A stretch of 64,000 nt of DNA from Bradyrhizobium sp. 141 (GTDB taxonomy: Bacteria > Pseudomonadota > Alphaproteobacteria > Rhizobiales > Xanthobacteraceae), in assembly GCF_023074055.1 (NCBI RefSeq), contig NZ_JADPKR010000103.1:186001-250000 (forward strand), read 5' to 3'. Positions 54,736-63,423 of this stretch are shown piece after piece. The position numbers were made by a program, and so were the translations under genes. Positions within the stretch are counted from its first letter, which is position 1. Every line of letters begins with the position of its first letter. The notes beneath the pieces were generated by a model. It was not told where the DNA came from, made no database searches, and saw only the letters and a program-made list of their open reading frames with translations.

Positions 54736-55722
54736 TCACTCAGCCTTGATATTCGCGGCCGTCACCACCTCGGCAAGTTCCTTGGTCTCCTTCGCGATCT
54801 TGGCGGCGTAGTCGGCGGGACTGAGCACGCTGACCACGCCCTGCGAGCCGAGCTTCTCCTCGATTGCCGGATCCTTGGCGGCCGCGACGATCTCCCGGTG
54901 CAGCGTCTCCAGGATTGGCGCCGGCGTCGACTTCGGCATGAAGAAGCCGACCCAGAACGAGATGTCGAAGCCGGGATAGCCTGCTTCCGCGACGGTCGGC
55001 ACATCGGGCAGCGCCGGCAGCCGTTCGGCGGACGACACCGCGAGCGCGCGCAGCTTGCCAGCCTTGACCAGCGGCACGGCGGAGAGCGGATCGAACACCG
55101 CCAGCACCTCCTGCGCGAGGACGCCGACCTCGGCGGCCGAACCTCCGCGATAAGGCACGTGAATCATCTTGATCCCGGCCTTCTGGCTGAGCAGCTCCAT
55201 GGCGAGATGGGCAAGGTTGCCGTTGCCGCCCGAGCCGTAAGCCAGTGCGCCGGGTGCGGCCTTCGCCGCTGCGACGAGATCGGCCACGGTCTTGATATCA
55301 GCCGTCTTGGGATTCTCCGGATTGACCACGAGCACGAGCGGCGCCGACACGACGGTGGTGAGCGGCGCGAAGTCGCCTTGCGGATCGTAGCGGATATCCC
55401 TGAACAGCGTCTTGTTGAGCGTGATGGTGGACGAGTTGCAGGCGAGCATCGTGTAGCCGTCGCCTTCCGCATGCGCGACGCCCTCGGCGGCGATCATGCC
55501 GTTGGCGCCGGCGCGGTTCTCGACAACGAAGGGCTGCCCGAGCCTGCTGCTCAGGCGATCGCCGATGATGCGCGCGGCGACATCGACCGGACCGCCCGCG
55601 CTGAAGCCGACCATGACCTTGACCGGCCGCACCGGATATTTCTGCGCGACGGCCTGCGTGGATAGCGCACAGGCACACAATCCGGCGATGACTGCCAGCA
55701 GGCGGCGGGCGGTTCGTTGCAT
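54736..55722 (-). CDS. Orphan Bug (TctC)-type substrate-binding protein
   Basis: 328 residues. A signal peptide (RRLLAVIAGLCACALSTQAV) ends at AVA, then YPVRPVKVMVGFSAGGPVDV and RLGQPFVVENRAGANGMIA, as in Bug proteins of the tripartite tricarboxylate transporter. The binding loop LAYGSGGNGNLAHLAMELL is typical. There is no TctA/TctB gene nearby, so it must use a permease encoded elsewhere. The start follows GGGGAGAGAACC. Confidence 0.88.
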   Translation of the reverse strand: MQRTARRLLAVIAGLCACALSTQAVAQKYPVRPVKVMVGFSAGGPVDVAARIIGDRLSSRLGQPFVVENRAGANGMIAAEGVAHAEGDGYTMLACNSSTITLNKTLFRDIRYDPQGDFAPLTTVVSAPLVLVVNPENPKTADIKTVADLVAAAKAAPGALAYGSGGNGNLAHLAMELLSQKAGIKMIHVPYRGGSAAEVGVLAQEVLAVFDPLSAVPLVKAGKLRALAVSSAERLPALPDVPTVAEAGYPGFDISFWVGFFMPKSTPAPILETLHREIVAAAKDPAIEEKLGSQGVVSVLSPADYAAKIAKETKELAEVVTAANIKAE

Positions 55723-56177
55723 TGGTTCTCTCCCCAGACCTCACCAGCGCCGCTTGTGCATGCTTGTTGGTGCGACGCGCGTGTGGATCATGAATAGCGG
55801 TCGCGCCGGATTTCGCAATCGCGTTTCCGCGCAGGCGCGGCCCAAGCAATTCCGCCACACGGCAGGTGCGAGCCACAACAAAACAAAAGCGCGAAAACAA
55901 CCCCATGCACAGTAGCCGGCCGCTGTCGGAACAAGGGCTTACGCAGGACATCGGTTTCGGATCCTGCGAATTCAATTTGACTCGTCGGGCAGCACACCGG
56001 CATAATGGCATCATCGCGAGATTCCCCCCTCATCCACTTCGCCCCAGCCATGGGGCGAGGCGAATTCGCGTAAGCCCCTCATCAACATCTGAAAAATCGC
56101 AACGCCGCACGGCAAGTGCACGGGTCGACCTCGCACAGCGAGCCCTCGCGCCTGCACCGGCCCAAGGAGACATCGAC
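55723..56177. other. Divergent intergenic region, no gene supported
   Basis: 455 bases between the Bug-type gene and the gene at 56178. It holds the 24-base element at 55891-55914 and an imperfect GC-rich hairpin near 56040. It probably contains promoters for both neighbours. The long frames across it have no domain or ribosome site. Confidence 0.45.
55891..55914 (-). repeat. 24-base element, inverted copy of 14265-14288
   Basis: GCGAAAACAACCCCATGCAC followed by AGTA is the exact reverse complement of 14265-14288. The two sites are 41 kb apart and both are non-coding. Confidence 0.6.
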
Positions 56178-56834
56178 ATGACGACAGCCCTGACACGCAA
56201 CAGCACGCCCCCCGTCGCATCATACGATCGCAGCAGGCACAGCCCGCGGATCAAGCTCACCCGACGACGCATCGTGATCCAGCATCCCGACTCGCAGGCC
56301 GGCGAGCGGCTGATGGCCGAGTCGCTCGGTGCAGTCGACCGCGACGCGCTGCACGGCATCCTCAAGCAATTGATGAAGGCCAGCGTGATCTTGCAGAAGC
56401 CCGATGAAGCCAATCTCGCCTTCATGATCTCGATGATGAAGAGCATCGCGCCCAGGGATTCCCTCGAGGCCATGCTGACGGCGCAGATGATATCCGTTCA
56501 CGTGGCCACAATGCGCTCCGCCTGCCGCCTCGCCTTCGCCGAGGACATCGCGCAGCAGGAAGGCATCACACGCGCATTGACCCGGTTGGCCCGCACCTTC
56601 GCAGCCCAGATGGAGGCCCTGAACCGTCATCGTGGCAACGGCGAGCGTCCGATCACGGTGCAGAATTTGTCGGTGCAGGATGGCGGCAAGGCAATCGTGG
56701 GAAATGTCGCGCAGCATGCGCATCTGACCGTCGCCGACATGGGCACCTCGATAGACGCGGGACTGGTGCCCTCCGGCGAAGCCGGCGAACGCGAACGCGA
56801 ACGGGCCGAAGTGATGCAAGGCGGCATCGCATGA
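56178..56834 (+). CDS. Conserved hypothetical protein, possibly phage-derived
   Basis: 218 residues after a strong AAGGAGACATCGAC site. The middle (about 50-165) is helical (LMKASVILQKPDEANLAFMI, ATMRSACRLAFAEDIAQQEG), followed by a flexible acidic end (GEAGERERERAEVMQGGIA). No enzyme motif. Its end overlaps the next gene by four bases. I associate this pair with prophage-like remnants because of the partner's motif, but the link is an inference. Confidence 0.6.
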   Translation: MTTALTRNSTPPVASYDRSRHSPRIKLTRRRIVIQHPDSQAGERLMAESLGAVDRDALHGILKQLMKASVILQKPDEANLAFMISMMKSIAPRDSLEAMLTAQMISVHVATMRSACRLAFAEDIAQQEGITRALTRLARTFAAQMEALNRHRGNGERPITVQNLSVQDGGKAIVGNVAQHAHLTVADMGTSIDAGLVPSGEAGERERERAEVMQGGIA

Positions 56835-57217
56835 GTGCCGATCACATCCGCAACACGAGCGCGATGTCAGCAAGCCCGCGCTGCGGCGCCGGCACGCGCG
56901 GCGGCCTCGTCTGCCGCGCGCCGGCCGTGCGCGGCAAGCTCCGCTGCCGCATGCACGGCGGCGCCGCAGGATCGGGCGCGCCGTGGGGAAACCGCAATGC
57001 GCGCAAGCATGGCGCCTTCACACAGGAGCGGATCGCGGAGCGAAGGGCGATCCGGACGCTGCTGGGCGAGACGGGAAAGCTGCTGATGGATTTAGATCGC
57101 GCCCCGCAAGGACGGATCAAATCACCTGACACCGGGACGCATGATCCAAGAACAGGCCATATGGCATGTGGTCTATTCAACCCAATGCCGGCGCCGTCCA
57201 ATCTTAACGAAGGTTAG
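56831..57217 (+). CDS. HGG-motif protein, phage-type
   Basis: 128 residues. It has the short motif CRMHGGAAGSGAPWGNRNAR followed by KHG, preceded by CGAGTRGGLVCRAPAVRGKL. The C-x-x-x-x-H arrangement could bind zinc. This motif is known from many prophage and rhizobial proteins of unknown role. The gene overlaps the preceding one by four bases (ATGA), so both are made together. Confidence 0.65.
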   Translation: MSADHIRNTSAMSASPRCGAGTRGGLVCRAPAVRGKLRCRMHGGAAGSGAPWGNRNARKHGAFTQERIAERRAIRTLLGETGKLLMDLDRAPQGRIKSPDTGTHDPRTGHMACGLFNPMPAPSNLNEG

Positions 57218-57331
57218 GGGAACTCAACGAAAGATCCTCGATTCCTGCGCGTTTAGGGGCGCTGCCGTATTTTGGCTCAGGATTGTTTTGTCTCTGCGGC
57301 GGGGCGGGCTTCATGAACCTGGAGACCTGCG

Positions 57332-57868
57332 ATGTACCGTTACGTTGCGTTTGCGTTTGTTTTCATTTTCACAATTTCCTCTGGCGTCGCCGATGCACGC
57401 CTCTTCCGATCTCACCTCGCGGCGCCGCCCGAATGCAACGTCATCATGCCGTGCGACTTCTCCGGTTCGAACATGCGCGGTCGCACGACGTCGTCGCCAT
57501 TTCGCGCGCCACGCGAGGTGACGGGGCGCACCGCCGCGATGCAGATAGCCACGACGGAAGGCGCGGGCCGGATCGTCGGCGGCCGCCCTTCCGGTTGCCC
57601 ACACTCCTTCTGCGGTTGCGCAGCATCGCTACGCGTGTTCGGCCGCATCGTGCCGGGATTGAATCTGGCGGCCAATTGGCTGCGCTTTCCGCGGACGTCA
57701 CCGGCGCCGGGAATGGTCGCCGCGCGACGTGGTCATGTCTTCGTCCTCGAGCAGCATATCGCAGGCGATGTCTGGATGGCGTATGACGGTAATTCAGGAG
57801 GCCGGGCAACCCGCATTCACGCGCGTTCGTTGCGGGGCTATGCGGTGGTCAATCCGCGGGTCGCGTAA
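57332..57868 (+). CDS. Secreted CHAP-like hypothetical protein
   Basis: 178 residues after a GGAGACCTGCG site. A signal peptide (YRYVAFAFVFIFTISSGVAD) is followed by a disordered region to about 80, then a small domain with GRPSGCPHSFCGCAASLRVF and GMVAARRGHVFVLEQHIAGD. The cysteine at the helix start and histidine on a strand resemble the catalytic pair of CHAP/NlpC-type amidases. The match is tentative. Confidence 0.6.
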   Translation: MYRYVAFAFVFIFTISSGVADARLFRSHLAAPPECNVIMPCDFSGSNMRGRTTSSPFRAPREVTGRTAAMQIATTEGAGRIVGGRPSGCPHSFCGCAASLRVFGRIVPGLNLAANWLRFPRTSPAPGMVAARRGHVFVLEQHIAGDVWMAYDGNSGGRATRIHARSLRGYAVVNPRVA

Positions 57869-58062
57869 TCTGCGCCTGCAGGAGGTGCAAGCCATGCTCC
57901 TGGCATGCCGGCCATGTCAGGAGCCGTCCGGCAAATGGCCGTTCCGCGGTCCCGCGGCATGAACTGATCCCCCGAGAACAGATGTCGCCATGCCATTGCT
58001 CGCCTTGGCACGGTCGCCCCGATCGTGTAACGCGACACGAAAGCTGCCGGGACGGGATACTC

Positions 58063-59310
58063 ATGGGGACTGCTGCTGCCGACGACGCGGGCACCGCCAC
58101 CCGCGCGCTGATCCTTGCACTCGTCGCGTTGGCGTGCGGTCACATGCTGTCGACTCTGCTGCGCACCATTCCGGCGGTCAGTCTCGACCTCATGGCCGCG
58201 GATTTCCATCTCGATCCGCAGGCGCTGGCGAGTCTCACGTCGATCTATCCATTCGCCTTTGCCGCGGCGCAGATCCCCGTTGGGGCGGCGATGGACCGGT
58301 TTGGTGTGCGACCGGTGTCGCTGAGCTTGCTCGCGGGGACCGTGTTCGGCGCGGTGGCGTCGGGATTTGCTACGGGGCCTGCGAGCTTTGCGGTCGGGCA
58401 GTTCATGCTGGGGGTTGCCACCTCGGGCATGCTGATGTGCCCGATGACGCTGGCCGCCAAGCAATTGTCGGCGGCGCGGTTCGGGCTGTGGTCGGGCGCG
58501 ATCCTCTCGATCGGCAACATCGGCATGCTGCTGTCGTCGAGCCCGCTCGCCTTCGTGGTCGACGCTTGGGGTTGGCGCGCGGGGTTCTGGATTTCCGCAG
58601 CTGGCGGCGTTGCGGTCGCGCTTGCCGTGTTCGCGCTGGTGCCGCAGCAGGCGGCCGAACACAAGGACGAATCCTCGCCGCTGTCGCAGATGATCGAGGT
58701 GCTCAGGCTCGGCCTCTCGCGTCCCTTGCGCGGCTTGATCGCATTGGCGCTGGTGTCGCTGGCGACCTCTCTGGTGCTGCGCGGCCTGTGGGGAGGGCCG
58801 TGGCTAATGCAGATCAAGGACCTGTCGCGGGTGGAGGCCGGCAACCAGCTCGGCGCGTTCACGCTGGCGATGATCATAGGCCCGCTTCTCATCGGCATGA
58901 TCGACCGCAGGCTCGGCCGCCGCCGCGCTCTGGTGGCGGGCACGCACATGGTCGGGGCGCTGCTGGTGGCGCTGATGGCGCTCGGGGCGCCGCATTATGC
59001 GGTGTCCGTCCTGTTCGGCGTGCCCGTGATGCCGCCGCAATACGACCTCGTGCTGTTCGTGCTCATTGGTCTTGCGACGTCCGCCCAGCCGCTGCTGTTC
59101 GGCATGTCGCGGCAGCTGGTCGACGCGCAGACGACGGGCAAGGCGCTCGCGGCAGTGAACCTCGCCTTCTTTCTCGGCGCGGCCTTGATGCAGTCGGTGA
59201 CCGGCGCGGTGGCGGCGCTCGCCGGGCTGCCGGCCGTGCTGCTGTTCATGGCTGCCATGCTGGCATTCGGCGTGTTGATCTTCTTGGCTTACACCTCGCG
59301 GAGCCCATAG
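58063..59310 (+). CDS. MFS transporter
   Basis: 415 residues with about 12 membrane helices. Loop 2-3 contains GAAMDRFGVRPVSLSLLAG, the MFS motif A, and the central loop is VPQQAAEHKDESSPLSQMIE. Exports or imports a small molecule; no substrate is visible. The ATG at 58063 is preferred over the frame opening at 57982. The M20 gene follows after 33 bases and may share the transcript. Confidence 0.82.
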   Translation: MGTAAADDAGTATRALILALVALACGHMLSTLLRTIPAVSLDLMAADFHLDPQALASLTSIYPFAFAAAQIPVGAAMDRFGVRPVSLSLLAGTVFGAVASGFATGPASFAVGQFMLGVATSGMLMCPMTLAAKQLSAARFGLWSGAILSIGNIGMLLSSSPLAFVVDAWGWRAGFWISAAGGVAVALAVFALVPQQAAEHKDESSPLSQMIEVLRLGLSRPLRGLIALALVSLATSLVLRGLWGGPWLMQIKDLSRVEAGNQLGAFTLAMIIGPLLIGMIDRRLGRRRALVAGTHMVGALLVALMALGAPHYAVSVLFGVPVMPPQYDLVLFVLIGLATSAQPLLFGMSRQLVDAQTTGKALAAVNLAFFLGAALMQSVTGAVAALAGLPAVLLFMAAMLAFGVLIFLAYTSRSP

Positions 59311-59343
59311 GATGGCGTGCTCCGTCCGCCAAAGGAATCACTC

Positions 59344-60537
59344 ATGCCTGTCGACACCAAAGCCGCCACCGACCGCCTCATGCGCTTCCTCGCCGTCGAG
59401 GGCGTGACCGGACAGGAGGCGGCAATCGGGCGGGAGCTCATGGCTGCGCTGAAGGAGAGCGGCGTGCCGGCGAGGGCGATCCGGCTCGACGATGCCAGCA
59501 GCCGCATTCCCGTGCCGACCGAGACCGGCAACCTCATCGTCGACCTGCCCGGCCGCGGCGCGCTGCACAACCAGCCGCGCATCATGTTCATGACCCACAT
59601 GGACACCGTGCCGCTCTGCGCCGGTGCCAAGCCGAAGAAATCCGGACGCAAGATCGTCAACGAGGCCAAGACCGCACTCGGCGGCGACAATCGCTGCGGC
59701 TGCGGCGTGCTGGTGACGCTGGCGGCCGAACTCGCCAAGCAGAAGCTCGATCATCCGCCGATCACGCTGTTGTTCTGCGTGCGCGAGGAGAGCGGGCTCT
59801 ATGGCGCGCGCCACGTCAAGCTGGATGAGCTCGGCTCGCCCGCGATGGCCTTTAACTATGACGGCGGCTCGGCCTCCAACGTCATCATCGGCGCCGTCGG
59901 CGCCGACCGCTGGACCGTCGAGATCTTCGGCCGCGCCTCGCATGCCGGCGTCGCGCCGGAGCGCGGCATATCCTCGACCATGATCATGGCGCTCGCACTC
60001 GCGGACGTGAAGGCCGGCGGCTGGTTCGGCAAGGTGGTGAAGGGCAAGCAGCAAGGCACCAGCAATGTCGGCCCCGTCACCGGCGGCGAAGGCCGCCCGG
60101 CGGGCGATGCCACCAACGTCGTCACCGACTACGTGCATGTGCGCGGCGAAAGCCGCAGCCATGACGGAAAATTCTTCAAGGAGATCACCAAGGCCTACAA
60201 GGCCGCGTTCGAAAAGGCGGCCAAGAAGGTGACGAATGCGCAAGGCAAGTCCGGCAAGGTCAAGTTCAAGGCCGAGACCGACTATTATCCGTTCCGAATG
60301 AAGGACAGCCAGCCCGTCATCAAGCGCGCGGTCGAGGCCGTATCCGCAGTCGGCGGTACTCCGAATGTCCGCACCGCCAATGGCGGCCTGGATGCCAATT
60401 GGATGGTCCGTCACGGCATTCCGACCGTGACCTTCGGCGCCGGCCAGAACGAGGCGCATACGATCGACGAGTGGATCAATCTCGACGAATATGATCGGGC
60501 GTGTGCGCTGGCGGTGCAACTCGCGACGATGCGGTGA
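59344..60537 (+). CDS. M20-family metallopeptidase, peptidase T-like
   Basis: 397 residues. Metal-site motifs: IMFMTHMDTVPLCAGAKPKK (histidine and aspartate), GGDNRCGCGV (bridging aspartate), FCVREESGLYGARHVKL (catalytic glutamates), and HTIDEWINLDEYDRA near the end. The dimerisation lid is about 190-300. It probably removes N-terminal residues from small peptides. The start is after AAGGA. GGDN replaces the more common GADD. Confidence 0.85.
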   Translation: MPVDTKAATDRLMRFLAVEGVTGQEAAIGRELMAALKESGVPARAIRLDDASSRIPVPTETGNLIVDLPGRGALHNQPRIMFMTHMDTVPLCAGAKPKKSGRKIVNEAKTALGGDNRCGCGVLVTLAAELAKQKLDHPPITLLFCVREESGLYGARHVKLDELGSPAMAFNYDGGSASNVIIGAVGADRWTVEIFGRASHAGVAPERGISSTMIMALALADVKAGGWFGKVVKGKQQGTSNVGPVTGGEGRPAGDATNVVTDYVHVRGESRSHDGKFFKEITKAYKAAFEKAAKKVTNAQGKSGKVKFKAETDYYPFRMKDSQPVIKRAVEAVSAVGGTPNVRTANGGLDANWMVRHGIPTVTFGAGQNEAHTIDEWINLDEYDRACALAVQLATMR

Positions 60538-60546
60538 GTTGCGTTT

Positions 60547-60661
60547 GTAGGGTGGGTTAGCTTGCGGCTGCGCGAAGCGCAGTCCGCTGGCGTAACCCAC
60601 CTCTTCTGCTTCCGCAGGGATGAACAGTGGTGGGTTACGCCTTCGGCTAACCCACCCTACG
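60547..60661. repeat. Inverted repeat TAGGGTGGGTTAGC family
   Basis: GTAGGGTGGGTTAGC at the left is the exact complement of GCTAACCCACCCTAC at the right. Inner arms GGCGTAACCCACC / GGTGGGTTACGCC make a second stem. It lies just before the enolase-family gene, leaving 25 bases for its ribosome site. Confidence 0.8.
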
Positions 60662-60685
60662 AAACAAAAAGAAAAGGGAGGCCAC

Positions 60686-61774
60686 ATGCCGCGCATCGCT
60701 CATATCGAATCCGGACTCTACCGGATCCCCCTCCCCGTCACGCTCTCCGACTCCACGCATGGCGAGATCGCGGCGTTCGAGCTGATCACCTGCCGCATCC
60801 GTGATGCCGATGGCGCCGAAGGTGTTGGCTATACCTACACGGTCGGCCGCAATGGCGGCGCTGTCGCCGACATTCTCAAGCGCGAGATTCCGCCGCTGGT
60901 CGAGGGCCGCGAGGCCGACGACACCGAAGCGATCTGGCACCATGTCTGGTGGGCGCTGCATTATGGCGGCCGCGGCGGGCCGGTGGTGCTGGCGCTCTCC
61001 GCGCTCGACATCGCGCTGTGGGATTTGAAGGCGCGGCGCGCGAAGCTGCCGCTGTATCAATTGCTCGGCGGCTTCGACGCGCGCGTGCCGTGCTATGCCG
61101 GCGGCATCGACCTCGATCTCTCCGTCGATGCGCTGCTCAAGCAGACCCACGGCAACCTCGCCAAGGGATTTCGCGCCATCAAGATGAAGGTCGGCCGGCC
61201 CGACCTGAAATCCGACGTCGCGAAGGTCTCGGCGATGCGACAGCATCTCGGCGACGGTTTTCCCCTGATGGCGGATGCCAACATGAAATGGACCGTCGAG
61301 GAGGCGATCCGCGCCGCGCGCGCGTTCGCATCCTATGACCTCACCTGGCTCGAGGAGCCGATCATCCCTGACGACGTCGCAGGCCACGCGCGCGTCCTGC
61401 AGGAGGGTGGTGTGCCGATCGCGGCGGGCGAGAATTTGCGCTCGCTGTGGGAGTTCAAGAACTACATCGCCAGCGGCGCGGTGTCCTATCCCGAGCCCGA
61501 CGTCACCAATTGCGGCGGCGTCGGCGCCTTCATGAAGATCGCGCGGCTGGCGGAAGCCTTCAACCTGCCCGTCACCAGCCACGGCGCGCACGACATCACC
61601 GTGCATCTGCTCGCGGCCTGCCCGAACCGCTCCTATCTGGAAGCGCACGGTTTCGGGCTGGACAAATACATCGAGCACCCTCTGGTGCTTCAGGACGGCA
61701 AGGCGCTGGCGCCGGACAGGCATGGGCATGGGATCAGCTTCGACTGGAGCGGGCTGGCGAAGCTGGCGGCGTAG
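60686..61774 (+). CDS. Mandelate racemase / muconate lactonizing enzyme family protein
   Basis: 362 residues of the enolase superfamily. Cap domain to about 125, then the barrel with the KxK pair in GFRAIKMKVGRPDLKSDV, metal ligands in LMADANMKW, WLEEPI and AAGENLRSL, and the H-D partner in VTSHGAHDI. This set fits mandelate-racemase-type acid sugar dehydratases or racemases. It follows GGGAGGCCAC. Substrate unknown. Confidence 0.85.
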   Translation: MPRIAHIESGLYRIPLPVTLSDSTHGEIAAFELITCRIRDADGAEGVGYTYTVGRNGGAVADILKREIPPLVEGREADDTEAIWHHVWWALHYGGRGGPVVLALSALDIALWDLKARRAKLPLYQLLGGFDARVPCYAGGIDLDLSVDALLKQTHGNLAKGFRAIKMKVGRPDLKSDVAKVSAMRQHLGDGFPLMADANMKWTVEEAIRAARAFASYDLTWLEEPIIPDDVAGHARVLQEGGVPIAAGENLRSLWEFKNYIASGAVSYPEPDVTNCGGVGAFMKIARLAEAFNLPVTSHGAHDITVHLLAACPNRSYLEAHGFGLDKYIEHPLVLQDGKALAPDRHGHGISFDWSGLAKLAA

Positions 61775-61782
61775 AGAATAGG

Positions 61783-61872
61783 TCGTCATGCCCGGGCTTG
61801 TCCCGGGCATCCACGTTCTTCGTGCAGCAAGCAAGACGTGGATGGCCGGGTCAAGCCCGGCCATGACGACGT
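61783..61872. repeat. Palindromic repeat CATGCCCGGGC family, copy 2
   Basis: CGTCATGCCCGGGCTTGTCC and GGTCAAGCCCGGCCATGACG are inverted, with CATCCACGTTCTTCG / CAAGACGTGGATGG inside. Same plan as 41439-41524. Confidence 0.8.
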
Positions 61873-61950
61873 GGTTGCACGCGAGGCATTCGCTGGCGCT
61901 TGATGCGGCGACCCAATATTCGGTTATGCTGTCGATAGCCGACTCTCCTT

Positions 61951-63114
61951 GTGAAAGACACCCACTTGACACCCGAGCTGCACCAGAAACTGACCGCGTG
62001 GCGCCGGCACCTTCATGCCCACCCGGAGCTGTCACTCCAGGAGAAAGAGACCGCCGCCTTCGTGCAGGACAAGCTCACCGAGCTCGGCATTCCCTTCGTG
62101 TCAGGCATCGGCGGCCACGGCATCGTCGCGACCTTGACGCGCGGGCATGCGCGAAGCCGCGTCGGCTTGCGCGCCGACATGGACGCGCTGCCGATCACCG
62201 AGGATACCGGGCTTGCTTACGCCTCCAAGACATCAGGCGTGATGCATGCCTGCGGCCATGACGGACACACCGCCTCGCTGCTCGGCGCCGCTGCGATGCT
62301 CGCCACTGACACCGATTGGAGCGGCACGGTCGATTTCATCTTCCAGCCGGCGGAGGAAGGTTTTGGCGGCTCGCGCGCGATGGTCGCGGCCGGGCTGTTC
62401 GACCGCTTTCCGATGGAACGGGTGTTCGGCTTTCACAATTGGCCGGGCCTTGCCGCCGGCACCATCGCCGTGCATGACGGCGTCGTCATGGCCTCCGGCG
62501 GACGCGTCACCATCGCCATCGAGGGCCATGCGGGCCACGCCGGCATGCCGCATCTGACGCGCGATCCGGTGTTGGCGGCCGGCCATCTGATCGTGGCGCT
62601 GCAATCGATCGCCTCGCGCAGCGTCGATCCGCTCGACACCGCCGTGCTGTCGCTCTGCACCATCGAAGGCGGCACCGCACCGAACCAGATCGCGGGACGC
62701 GTGATCATCCGCGGCACGCTGCGGTACCACCGCGACGCCGTCAAGGACGTCATCCTCGACGGGATCGAGCGCACCTGCGCCGGGATCGCGACGAGCTTTG
62801 GCGTCAAGGTCACGCCCGAGATCGTCATGGGCGTCGGCGTCGTGATCAACACGGCTGACGAGGCTGGCCTGGCGCGCATCGGCGCGGAGAAGGTGCGGGC
62901 CAAGGTGCGCCGCGACCTCGCGCCCAGCATGGCTGGCGAGGATTTTGCCCACTATCTCCAGCAGCGGCCGGGCGCCTTCGTCTGGATCGGCAATGGCGAG
63001 CTCCGTCACGGCGCCGAGCTGCACGGCCCGCGCTACGATTTCAACGACGCCATCCTGCCGGTGGCATCGAGCTGGATGGCCGAAGTGGCCAAGGCGGCGC
63101 TGGCGTCGAACTAG
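61951..63114 (+). CDS. M20 amidohydrolase (hippurate hydrolase / IAA-amino acid hydrolase type)
   Basis: 387 residues. Zinc site: HACGHDGHTASLLGAA and FIFQPAEEGFGGSRAMV with the catalytic glutamates, HNWPGLAAG for a further ligand, and SMAGEDFAHYLQQRPGAF near the end. The lid is about 185-300. It cleaves N-acyl amino acids such as hippurate. The start is a GTG with no clear ribosome site; a TTG at 61966 is possible. Confidence 0.88.
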   Translation: MKDTHLTPELHQKLTAWRRHLHAHPELSLQEKETAAFVQDKLTELGIPFVSGIGGHGIVATLTRGHARSRVGLRADMDALPITEDTGLAYASKTSGVMHACGHDGHTASLLGAAAMLATDTDWSGTVDFIFQPAEEGFGGSRAMVAAGLFDRFPMERVFGFHNWPGLAAGTIAVHDGVVMASGGRVTIAIEGHAGHAGMPHLTRDPVLAAGHLIVALQSIASRSVDPLDTAVLSLCTIEGGTAPNQIAGRVIIRGTLRYHRDAVKDVILDGIERTCAGIATSFGVKVTPEIVMGVGVVINTADEAGLARIGAEKVRAKVRRDLAPSMAGEDFAHYLQQRPGAFVWIGNGELRHGAELHGPRYDFNDAILPVASSWMAEVAKAALASN

Positions 63115-63115
63115 C

Positions 63116-63331
63116 TCACGAAATCTCGCGGGGCAGCTTCCAGTCTCGCTTCGGCGCGAAAGCCTCCTCGACGCGCGCGACGTGATATCCCTCCGGGAGC
63201 AGCCGGCCGCCCTCCTCGTCCGCAACGGGAACGTCGGTCACCAGCCCCTCGATCAAGGCGGCCTCCCACACCTCTTTCTCGGTGGGAAAGGGATCGCCGA
63301 TCTGCTTGTTGCCTTCGAACAGCGCGTACAT
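63116..63331 (-). CDS. Small hypothetical protein
   Basis: 71 residues from the ATG at 63331 (MYALFEGNKQIGDPFPTEKE); an upstream TTG would add 25 residues. It contains ALIEGLVTDVPVADEEGGRL and ends basic (RDWKLPREIS). I recognise no family. It is the divergent neighbour of the DUF72 gene and its stop meets the amidohydrolase stop closely. Confidence 0.6.
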   Translation of the reverse strand: MYALFEGNKQIGDPFPTEKEVWEAALIEGLVTDVPVADEEGGRLLPEGYHVARVEEAFAPKRDWKLPREIS

Positions 63332-63423
63332 CGGTTCCGGTCCTGCGTTGATCAAGCTCACGAGCAACGTATCGGCGGCACGGACGTTCCTTCCGGCGAA
63401 TGGCAACGGATGGCACGTGAAGC

